NCBI GenBank assembly: GCA_964413825.1
Contig: CAYPTS010000077.1
Span: forward strand, 1 to 8,068
Length of the DNA: 8,068 nt
From: JAFGKM01 sp964413825
GTDB lineage: Bacteria > Ratteibacteria > UBA8468 > B48-G9 > JAFGKM01
Direction: 5' to 3'
Under the pieces are notes generated by a model that worked only from the letters and a program-made list of their open reading frames with translations, was not told where the DNA came from and ran no database searches. Shown in pieces: positions 1-5,496 of this stretch. Positions within the stretch are counted from its first letter, which is position 1. Every line of letters begins with the position of its first letter. Position numbers and translations under genes: made by a program.

Positions 1-4
1 TTAT

Positions 5-9
5 CTCCT
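5..9 (-). promoter_or_regulatory. Possible ribosome binding site of a gene beyond the left edge
   Basis: On the minus strand the sequence just after the ATPase stop codon contains AGGAG, only a few bases before the window ends. This is where a Shine-Dalgarno sequence for a following gene of the same operon would sit. The start codon would lie outside the window, so it cannot be confirmed. No terminator hairpin is visible in the 23 bases after the ATPase stop. Confidence 0.3.
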
Positions 10-23
10 CAGTGGAAAATTTT

Positions 24-2687
24 TCAGATTCTGATTGCACGTTTAAATATCCGCCCGGCCGCTAAAGGGAAAAGACTCATCGTTATTACAACCATCCAAC
101 CCTCCTTTGACGGCACCGAGACACTCAAAACATCTGCAAGAACAGGGATATAGACAGCGCTTAAAATCAGCAAAAGGCAAACGCCAAGCGCTATCCAGAT
201 GAACGGATTCCGTGTAACGTCATTGCGCAGGAAGCCCGTACCGCGATACCCCATGTTAAAGACATGCCACAATTGTGCCAGCGCCAGAGTCAAGAAAGAG
301 ATACTAACAGCCTCTTTTCCTACGAGGCCGAGGATTTTGATTGCTATGGCAAGCGAACCAATAACAGCCGCCGTAATGAGCAGTCCGTATCCACCGATAG
401 CTGTCCAATGGCGCGGAGTAATTATTCCTTCTTTGGGCGGCCTGGGACCATGGTTCATAACGTCGGAACTACCCTCGCCCAGACCAAGCGCCAATGCGGG
501 AAATACGTCTGTCACAAGATTTAAAAACAGAATCTGCAGAGGCAGGAGCGGCAGAGGGGCATTTGTGACGGAAACCATCGCCACGCTGGCAATTTCACTC
601 ACATTGCAGGAGATAAGATAAACAACAAATTTTCTTATATTGTCAAAAATCACCCTCCCCTGCGCGATAGCGGCGAGGATACTTCCGAACGCATCATCTT
701 TAAGCACCATATCCGCGGCCTCTCTCGCCACCTGCGTACCCCTGCGGCCCATGGCAATTCCGATATCCGCTTTTTTCAAAGCAGGTGCGTCATTCACCCC
801 ATCTCCGGTCATCGCAACCACTTCGCCGGCTGTCTGGTAAAGAGTAATAAGGTCGAGTTTCTGTTTGGGGCTTACCCTTGCAAATATGGATGTATCCGCC
901 ATCTGCCGCTTTTCACCGGCGGAAAGTTTTTCAACATCTCTCAGATTTTTCCCTTCAATCACACCTGAATTATCTTCGGAAACAATGCCCGCGGCAACTG
1001 CAATGTTTTTTGCTGTATGTGCCTGGTCTCCGGTTAGCATGACAATACTTATTCCGGCTTTAAGGGTGCGTTTTACGGTGTCGTAAATATCCGCCTTCAG
1101 AGGGTCAAGAAGACCCACAAATCCTATCAAGGTTAAACCATCGTATGGCGCCGCATCCTTGTTTGATTCCCTTTTTTGAGCAAGCGCCAGCACCCGCAAT
1201 CCATTGTCTGCAAGACGTTCAACCTTTACCGCCCAATTCCGCCGGCCATCTTCATCGAGCGGCCGGCTTTTACCGTCAACCAGTACGCTCGTAGATGCTT
1301 CCATCACCTGTTCGGGGGCTCCCTTGACCGCCACCGTATAGCCGTCTGCGTCTTGATGAAAAGTAGCCATCATTCTGCTTTCAGAATCAAAGGCCTCCTC
1401 ACGGACTTCTTTGAGATTTTCTATAATCTTTTCTCTCTCAATGCCGGCACGGGCTCCGGCCGCCAGAAGCGCAATTTCAAGAGGGTCGCCGCTCCCCATG
1501 GGCTCTCCATTGACATCGTTCCCTTCAAAAGAAGCATTGTTGCACAGCACTGCCACACGCAAGGCAGCCCGCACTTCGGGATAATCTTCAGGATTGATGT
1601 TTTTCCCTCCGAGAACAAATCCGTTTCCTCCGCGCACACCGAACTCACCGGCTCCTACTAAAAGGCGGTCGACGGTCATGCGGTTTTCCGTGATTGTACC
1701 GGTTTTATCCGTAAAGATGACTGTCGTAGCTCCAAGGGTCTCGACAGCCGGAAGCCTGTTAATCAAAGCGTTTCTCTTTGCCATACGGTACATGCCCGTG
1801 GCCAGTGCAATGGTTGCAACTATCGGAAGCCCTTCAGGTATAGCCGCTACTGCAAGCGCTATGGATGTTTCAAGAGTTACAAAAATCTCTCTTTTTTTTA
1901 AAAGCCCTATCAATCCTATAGCGACAGTAAGAGCAAGTGTAACCCATATCAGTTTTTGTCCCAGGTTATCAAGGCGTTTTTCGAGAGGAGTCACTTCGTC
2001 ACGCGCTTCTTCGACAAGGGCGGAAATGCGGCCGAGCTCCGTATCCATTCCGGTTGCCACAACCAATCCTTCTCCCGCTCCTCTCGTAACAAACGTCCCC
2101 TTGAAAAGCATGTTTGCCCGTTCTGCAAGCGGTGTGTCTCTTTTCAGTTCAGCAGTATTTTTCCTCACAGGCAGGGATTCTCCGGTCAGCATGGATTCGT
2201 CAACCTGCAAATTTGACGCATCAATCAAACGCATATCGGCGGTAACAACATCTCCCCCTTCCAGAATTACAATATCTCCGGGCACAAGAGTCTCCGCAGA
2301 AACCTCCACTGCATGCCCTCCCCTGCGGACACGCGTTTTGACGCTTCCCATCCGCCGAAGCGCTTCCATGGAGCGAACAGCTCTGAGTTCCGTGACAAAA
2401 CCGATGGCAGTATTGATAAAAATCACGGACAGAACCGCCACCCCCTCCATCCAGTCGCGAAAAAGAAAAGAGAGAACGGCCGCCACTCCCAGAAAAAGGA
2501 TGATAAGGCTTTTAAACTGGTCAAGGAAAATCTGCCACGCCTTTTTACTTCGTATTTCACGAAGCAGATTTTTGCCGTATTTCTTTATACGATTACCTGC
2601 TTCCGACTGGCTGAGGCCCGTATTGCTTTCAACATCTAAAGATTTCAGCACTTCATCTACGGACCACCGCCAAGTTTCTTCGTTCAT
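24..2687 (-). CDS. P2-type cation-transporting ATPase, probably a calcium pump
   Basis: This predicted 887-residue inner-membrane pump uses ATP, through an aspartyl-phosphate intermediate, to move cations, most likely Ca2+, across the membrane. It has an N-terminal cation-ATPase domain (about 5-75), an actuator loop with TGES (168-171), PEGLP in M4 (284-288), the phosphorylation site DKTGT (327-331), nucleotide-binding KGAPE (455-459), the hinge motifs TGDQ (552-555) and TGDGVNDAP (627-635), and about ten membrane segments ending near 880. From knowledge of the SERCA family, the Ca2+ ligands appear kept: E285 in M4, N695 and E698 in M5, and N723, T726 and D727 in M6. The M8 position equivalent to SERCA E908 seems to be Q805. 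The ATG at 2687 is preceded by AGGAGG and begins the conserved domain. The frame stays open for 119 codons upstream, but that stretch crosses the gene's own promoter and an inserted repeat. Another ATG at 2738 has a poor Shine-Dalgarno. Na+ or another cation remains possible. Confidence 0.93.
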   Translation of the reverse strand: MNEETWRWSVDEVLKSLDVESNTGLSQSEAGNRIKKYGKNLLREIRSKKAWQIFLDQFKSLIILFLGVAAVLSFLFRDWMEGVAVLSVIFINTAIGFVTELRAVRSMEALRRMGSVKTRVRRGGHAVEVSAETLVPGDIVILEGGDVVTADMRLIDASNLQVDESMLTGESLPVRKNTAELKRDTPLAERANMLFKGTFVTRGAGEGLVVATGMDTELGRISALVEEARDEVTPLEKRLDNLGQKLIWVTLALTVAIGLIGLLKKREIFVTLETSIALAVAAIPEGLPIVATIALATGMYRMAKRNALINRLPAVETLGATTVIFTDKTGTITENRMTVDRLLVGAGEFGVRGGNGFVLGGKNINPEDYPEVRAALRVAVLCNNASFEGNDVNGEPMGSGDPLEIALLAAGARAGIEREKIIENLKEVREEAFDSESRMMATFHQDADGYTVAVKGAPEQVMEASTSVLVDGKSRPLDEDGRRNWAVKVERLADNGLRVLALAQKRESNKDAAPYDGLTLIGFVGLLDPLKADIYDTVKRTLKAGISIVMLTGDQAHTAKNIAVAAGIVSEDNSGVIEGKNLRDVEKLSAGEKRQMADTSIFARVSPKQKLDLITLYQTAGEVVAMTGDGVNDAPALKKADIGIAMGRRGTQVAREAADMVLKDDAFGSILAAIAQGRVIFDNIRKFVVYLISCNVSEIASVAMVSVTNAPLPLLPLQILFLNLVTDVFPALALGLGEGSSDVMNHGPRPPKEGIITPRHWTAIGGYGLLITAAVIGSLAIAIKILGLVGKEAVSISFLTLALAQLWHVFNMGYRGTGFLRNDVTRNPFIWIALGVCLLLILSAVYIPVLADVLSVSVPSKEGWMVVITMSLFPLAAGRIFKRAIRI

Positions 2688-2690
2688 ATT

Positions 2691-2696
2691 CCTCCT
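2691..2696 (-). promoter_or_regulatory. Ribosome binding site fixing the ATPase start
   Basis: A perfect AGGAGG lies 3 nt before the ATG at 2687. The spacing is short, but no other candidate start (2738, or those further upstream) has a comparable site. It is the main reason for choosing the 887-residue protein over longer versions. Confidence 0.7.
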
Positions 2697-2757
2697 GAAA
2701 AACTTTTCACTTCGTTGTGTTTTCTTAATCAACGACATCCCGGTAAGTGCAACGTTA

Positions 2758-2786
2758 ATTTTATCAGTACTCAGGACAGACATCAA
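2758..2786 (-). promoter_or_regulatory. Sigma-70-type promoter for the P-type ATPase
   Basis: Reading leftward, TTGATG (2781-2786, 4 of 6 to consensus) is followed by a 17-nt spacer and TAAAAT (2758-2763, 5 of 6). A TG dinucleotide at the extended -10 position precedes the -10 box. The predicted transcript starts near 2750, giving a leader of about 63 nt before the ATG at 2687. The -35 box lies inside the left copy of the 11-bp direct repeat that bounds the inserted element. Confidence 0.6.
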
Positions 2787-2789
2787 ATC
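2779..2789. repeat. Left copy of 11-bp direct repeat (candidate target-site duplication)
   Basis: The repeat unit is GACATCAAATC, identical to positions 3124-3134, with a 345-bp period. On the minus strand this copy supplies the -35 box of the ATPase promoter, which suggests that this sequence was part of the original promoter region and the second copy was made by insertion. Confidence 0.65.
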
Positions 2790-2794
2790 CAATG

Positions 2795-2813
2795 ATTTCT
2801 GATTAAGAAGGCA
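2795..2813. repeat. Left terminal inverted repeat of the insert
   Basis: ATTTCTGATTAA (2795-2806) is the exact reverse complement of 3108-3119. It is followed directly by GAAGGCA (2807-2813), which matches the reverse complement of 3096-3102. The right arm has five extra bases between the two blocks. Confidence 0.65.
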
Positions 2814-2831
2814 ACCAGCCGCAAGCCGCAG

Positions 2832-3074
2832 GTTTCCGGCACGCCCGGTCAGGGGCAAAAGAGATACAGTTGACGGCGAGTGTGTAAGCACAGCTGCAAG
2901 ACAAGGCGAAAAGCGCAAGCGTTCCGACCGATTACCTTGCCCGGAGCTGTCTGAACCAGTCCGGAGCTCGTTTTTCAGAGCGTAGGATGGTGAGTTCTCA
3001 GGGAGTCGGATTTCGCCGTAGTGCTTGCCTGTGCTGAAGCCCAAGCCCGAAGGGCTGTTTCCGAGTCCGGAAAC
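2832..3074. other. Nested inverted repeats, potential branched hairpin
   Basis: Inside the terminal repeats, further complementary pairs occur in strictly nested order: GTTTCCGG 2832-2839 with CCGGAAAC 3067-3074; ACGGCGA 2873-2879 with TCGCCGT 3013-3019; and ACAGCTGCAAG 2890-2900 with CTTGC 2936-2940 plus AGCTGT 2945-2950 (a 4-nt bulge). Small local hairpins occur at 2843-2856 (GCCC/GGGC) and 3044-3056 (AGCCC-GAA-GGGCT). A competing pairing joins 2887-2900 to 3024-3035 (12 bp with a 2-nt bulge), so alternative folds exist. Short repeats arise by chance, and it is the nesting that is suggestive. Whether the fold acts in DNA or RNA, and on which strand, cannot be told from sequence alone. Confidence 0.4.
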
Positions 3075-3095
3075 TGGTATCCTTTTGCCATGGAC

Positions 3096-3119
3096 TGCCT
3101 TCCGTCTTTAATCAGAAAT
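3096..3119. repeat. Right terminal inverted repeat of the insert
   Basis: TTAATCAGAAAT (3108-3119) is the exact reverse complement of 2795-2806, and TGCCTTC (3096-3102) that of 2807-2813. Five bases between the two blocks have no counterpart in the left arm. Four bases separate this arm from the right direct-repeat copy. Confidence 0.65.
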
Positions 3120-3123
3120 TACT

Positions 3124-3134
3124 GACATCAAATC
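3124..3134. repeat. Right copy of 11-bp direct repeat (candidate target-site duplication)
   Basis: This copy is identical to 2779-2789. It ends 8 bases before the -35 box of the suf promoter, so the insert reaches almost to that promoter without disrupting it. Confidence 0.65.
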
Positions 3135-3142
3135 AAGAAAAC

Positions 3143-3172
3143 TTGACACTTTTCAATGTAAAGCCTTATAAT
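3143..3172 (+). promoter_or_regulatory. Consensus sigma-70 promoter of the sufCB-DUF456 operon
   Basis: TTGACA (3143-3148) and TATAAT (3167-3172) both match consensus in all six positions and are separated by 18 nt. Transcription would begin near 3179, giving an unusually short leader of about 12 nt that contains the GGGAG ribosome binding site (3181-3185). A TTG-initiated extension of SufC from 3143 would start inside the -35 box and is therefore rejected. The sequence suggests a strong basal promoter. No operator palindrome was recognised over it. Confidence 0.85.
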
Positions 3173-3190
3173 GCACGGACGGGAGACAAA

Positions 3191-3910
3191 ATGTTAGAAA
3201 TTAAAAATTTGTCAGTAAAAGCGGGAACGCATCTGATTCTGGACCGATTGAACCTGAAGGTTGAAAAAAAAGAGGCAGTTGTTCTTTTCGGCCCCAACGG
3301 CTCGGGGAAATCCACCTTAATCAAAGCGATACTGGGCATTTCAGGCTTTATATCCACAAAAGGCGATATACTTTTCCAAGGCCGAAGCCTGAAAAAACTT
3401 TCCGTAAGCGACCGCGTGAAAATGGGCATAGGCGTGATGTTCCAGCACCCGCCGCAGATTCACGGGGTAAAGCTAATGCAGATAGCGGAATATCTGGAAA
3501 AAGATACCTCGAAAATAAAAACGCTGGCCTCGGAACTGAAGGTGGAGGAGTTTTTGGAAAGGGATGTAAATGTAGGCTTTTCCGGAGGGGAAATAAAAAG
3601 GGCGGAACTATTCCAGGTCATTCTGCAAAAACCCGGGTTGTTACTGCTCGACGAACCTGAATCGGGAGTGGACATAGAAAACATCTCCGTCATGGGAAAT
3701 GCACTTAACAAATACCTCACTTCCAATAACTGCAGCTGCCTGATAATAACGCATACCGGCTACATACTCGAATACATAAAAGCAGAAAAGGGATGTGTGA
3801 TGCTCGACGGGTCCATCTGCTGTCACAGCAAACCGGAAGAGATATTCAAAACAATACACAGCTACGGCTACGAAAAATGCAAAACATGCGAGTGCGAGGT
3901 GGAAAAATGA
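3191..3910 (+). CDS. sufC: SufC-like ABC ATPase of Fe-S cluster assembly
   Basis: This 239-residue cytoplasmic ABC ATPase probably powers iron-sulfur cluster assembly by hydrolysing ATP while bound to the SufB/D-like protein encoded next. Visible motifs are Walker A GPNGSGKST (34-42), Q-loop Q85 in a FQHPPQIHGV stretch resembling SufC, signature FSGGE (130-134), Walker B LLLLDEPESGVD with D154 and E155, and H-loop H188 in IITH. DEPESGVD and the following SufB-type gene separate it from import ABC ATPases. Length is close to the SufC norm (about 250). The start at 3191 has GGGAG 5 nt upstream. The stop overlaps the next start (ATGA), so the two are probably translationally coupled. Unusual features are C210-C211 and a cysteine cluster in the C-terminal tail (C230, C233, C235), which I do not recall from E. 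coli SufC. The role in Fe-S assembly is inferred from family and neighbour. Confidence 0.9.
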   Translation: MLEIKNLSVKAGTHLILDRLNLKVEKKEAVVLFGPNGSGKSTLIKAILGISGFISTKGDILFQGRSLKKLSVSDRVKMGIGVMFQHPPQIHGVKLMQIAEYLEKDTSKIKTLASELKVEEFLERDVNVGFSGGEIKRAELFQVILQKPGLLLLDEPESGVDIENISVMGNALNKYLTSNNCSCLIITHTGYILEYIKAEKGCVMLDGSICCHSKPEEIFKTIHSYGYEKCKTCECEVEK

Positions 3911-4986
3911 GCCCGGGAAAAAACAGTGAACTTGAAAAAGTAGGCTACGACATCGAGGAAAAGGAGAGAGCCGGAAGCTTCCTTCAGGAGGACGACAAGG
4001 TCGTTTTTTTCGGTGTGGCGAAAGAAGGAGTTGAAATTCTCGCAATCGAAGAAGCCCTCGCCAAGTATCCGGAGTTGAAGAATAAATACTACGGAAAGAG
4101 TTTTGAAGAAGTCGGAAAAGACTACGATAAAAATACCACCGGCGGTTATTTTATAAGAATTAAGGAAGGTGTTAAGACTGTTTTCCCTGTTCAGACCTGC
4201 CTGTTTCTGAAGCAAAAGGGATTTAAACAGAGAGTACATAACATTGTGATAGTGGAAAAGAACGCAGAGTTATACCTGATGACAGGGTGCACCTCCGCAA
4301 AAGCGGCCCACGAAGCTTACCACCTGGGAATCTCGGAATTTTTTATTCACAAAAACGGCTATCTGAATTTTACCATGATACACTCGTGGAAGGAAGATGT
4401 TGAGGTTCAACCCAAAAGCGTGGCGATAATTGAGGAAAACGCCCGCTTCATCTCCAACTATGTCTCGCTTAATCCTGTCAGAAAAATAGAGATGTATCCA
4501 ACGGCCATTTTGAAAGGCGCGAACGCAAAAGCGCGGTTCAACTCAATCATCGCTTCCCATGAGGGTTCGTATCAGGATATAGGCGGCAGAATAATACTGG
4601 AAAACGACGGATGTTCAGGGGAGATTATAAGCAGGGCTGTCAGTTTCGGGGGAACAATAATAGCGCGGGGACACCTTATGGCTAAATCCGCCGGTGTAAA
4701 AGCGCACCTCGAATGCCGCGGGCTGACGGTTTCCGAAAAGGGCAGAATACACGCCATTCCCGAACTTGAGACTGAATATAGAGATGTTGACCTCAGTCAT
4801 GAAGCGGCCATCGGAAAGGTCAAGAAGGACGAGATAGAATATCTTGCAAGCCGGGGCATTCCGGAAGATGAAGCACAGTCTATAATCATAAGGGGTTTTA
4901 TGGGCGTGGAGATACTGGGACTGCCGGATATGCTTCAGAAAGAAATCAGCAGGATTACCGAACGCACTGTTTCCGAAGGTTTATAA
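3907..4986 (+). CDS. sufB: SufB/SufD-family Fe-S assembly scaffold
   Basis: This 359-residue SufBD-family protein probably forms the scaffold on which Fe-S clusters are built, together with SufC. It is shorter than E. coli SufB (about 495) and SufD (about 423), mainly at the N-terminus. The beta-helix core is recognisable from about residue 110, with TGCTS (126-130), HLEC (267-270), a PELE-to-DVDLSHEAAIGK stretch (285-304) and a C-terminal SRGIPEDEAQ-to-RGF segment (315-331) that binds SufC in the family. C270 corresponds to the E. coli SufB cluster cysteine (C405), and H298-E299 to SufD H360 and SufB E434, as recalled from the literature. No second SufB/D gene, SufS, SufE or SufU is in the window, so a homomeric scaffold is likely. 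The ATG at 3907 overlaps the sufC stop and follows AGGTGG; the longer frame from 3793 only overlaps sufC. The symbol could equally be sufD or smsB. Confidence 0.88.
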   Translation: MSPGKNSELEKVGYDIEEKERAGSFLQEDDKVVFFGVAKEGVEILAIEEALAKYPELKNKYYGKSFEEVGKDYDKNTTGGYFIRIKEGVKTVFPVQTCLFLKQKGFKQRVHNIVIVEKNAELYLMTGCTSAKAAHEAYHLGISEFFIHKNGYLNFTMIHSWKEDVEVQPKSVAIIEENARFISNYVSLNPVRKIEMYPTAILKGANAKARFNSIIASHEGSYQDIGGRIILENDGCSGEIISRAVSFGGTIIARGHLMAKSAGVKAHLECRGLTVSEKGRIHAIPELETEYRDVDLSHEAAIGKVKKDEIEYLASRGIPEDEAQSIIIRGFMGVEILGLPDMLQKEISRITERTVSEGL

Positions 4987-4987
4987 A

Positions 4988-5488
4988 ATGGAAATTGCGG
5001 GCATCCTGATATTTGTTGTTTTGTCCCTTGCGGGAGTTCTGCTGATTGTTCTGGGCGTTCCGGGCACGCTTTTTATTCTTGCGGGAAGTTTTGTATACGC
5101 ATTGTTAACGAAATTCACTGCACTGGGCTGGAAAACACTCGTTGTGCTTCTGATTATGTCCCTCTTTGCCGAAACGGCTGACAACATCATGTCCATGCTC
5201 GGAGCAAAAAAAGCAGGCGCTTCGGGAACAAGCAGTTGGTCGGTCCTGGCAGGAAGTATAGCGGGAGCGGTTATAGGCGGCATGTTTCTCCCCGTGGTCG
5301 GTTCTCTTATCGGCGCTCTCGCCGGAGGTACGGCCGCACCGATAATCGCGGAATATCTGCGCCGCAGAAACCTTCAATCCGCAATAAAGGCAGGGATGGG
5401 GGCACTGACCGGACGCATAGGCGGCATATTGATAAAAATCATGGTATCCATCGGCATGATTATCACGGCATCGGTAAAGATTTTTTAG
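4988..5488 (+). CDS. DUF456 family membrane protein
   Basis: This 166-residue, very hydrophobic, glycine-rich membrane protein of unknown function matches the DUF456 pattern. It has an N-terminal membrane segment (about 3-23), a GVPGTLFILAG stretch (23-33), an AETADNIMSMLGAKKAGAS loop (61-79, where the family has a similar acidic-Asn motif followed by GAK.GAS), a glycine-zipper helix pair (about 86-118), the basic loop YLRRR (123-127), and a last segment (about 143-165). It starts 1 nt after the sufB stop, with GAAGG at 4975-4979 as ribosome binding site, so it belongs to the suf transcription unit. The close spacing suggests co-expression, but no link between DUF456 and Fe-S assembly is known to me. 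It ends 8 nt from the stop of the convergent citrate synthase gene, and no terminator hairpin is apparent between them. Confidence 0.85.
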   Translation: MEIAGILIFVVLSLAGVLLIVLGVPGTLFILAGSFVYALLTKFTALGWKTLVVLLIMSLFAETADNIMSMLGAKKAGASGTSSWSVLAGSIAGAVIGGMFLPVVGSLIGALAGGTAAPIIAEYLRRRNLQSAIKAGMGALTGRIGGILIKIMVSIGMIITASVKIF

Positions 5489-5496
5489 TTGTTTTA

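Larger units (their letters stand above)
2779..3134. mobile_element. MITE-like or structured intergenic insert bounded by direct repeats
   Basis: A block of about 345 bp separates the two divergent promoters. It is bounded by an exact 11-bp direct repeat, GACATCAAATC, at 2779-2789 and 3124-3134, like a target-site duplication. Four or five bases inside each copy lies a 12-bp perfect inverted repeat, and shorter inverted repeats nest further inward. By hand count, sampled interior segments are about 57-63 percent G+C, against about 37 percent in the adjacent ATPase leader. No transposase and no convincing protein is present, although the minus-strand frame of the ATPase happens to stay open through most of it. 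Non-autonomous miniature elements fit this pattern. A structured RNA gene is the main alternative. The family is not recognised. Confidence 0.5.

Noticed and set aside
1594..2802. 402-residue plus-strand open frame
   Set aside because: It lies antisense to the ATPase, is rich in Ser, Thr and Arg with no recognisable domain, and continues into the ATPase promoter. It is a shadow frame.
24..3044. P-type ATPase of 1006 residues starting at 3044
   Set aside because: The extra 119 residues cross a promoter, a 63-nt leader with AGGAGG, and a repeat-bounded insert. They look nothing like a P-type ATPase N-terminus.
3044..3056. Rho-independent terminator from AGCCC-GAA-GGGCT followed by GTTT
   Set aside because: The stem is only 5 bp with a 3-nt loop and the T-run is too short. 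It is better treated as part of the insert's potential fold.
3143..3190. TTG-initiated N-terminal extension of SufC
   Set aside because: The TTG is the first codon of the TTGACA -35 box, so it would not be transcribed from this promoter. The ATG at 3191 has a good ribosome binding site.
3793..3906. 38-codon N-terminal extension of SufB
   Set aside because: It overlaps the conserved 3' end of sufC, whereas the ATG at 3907 gives the usual ATGA coupling with AGGTGG upstream.
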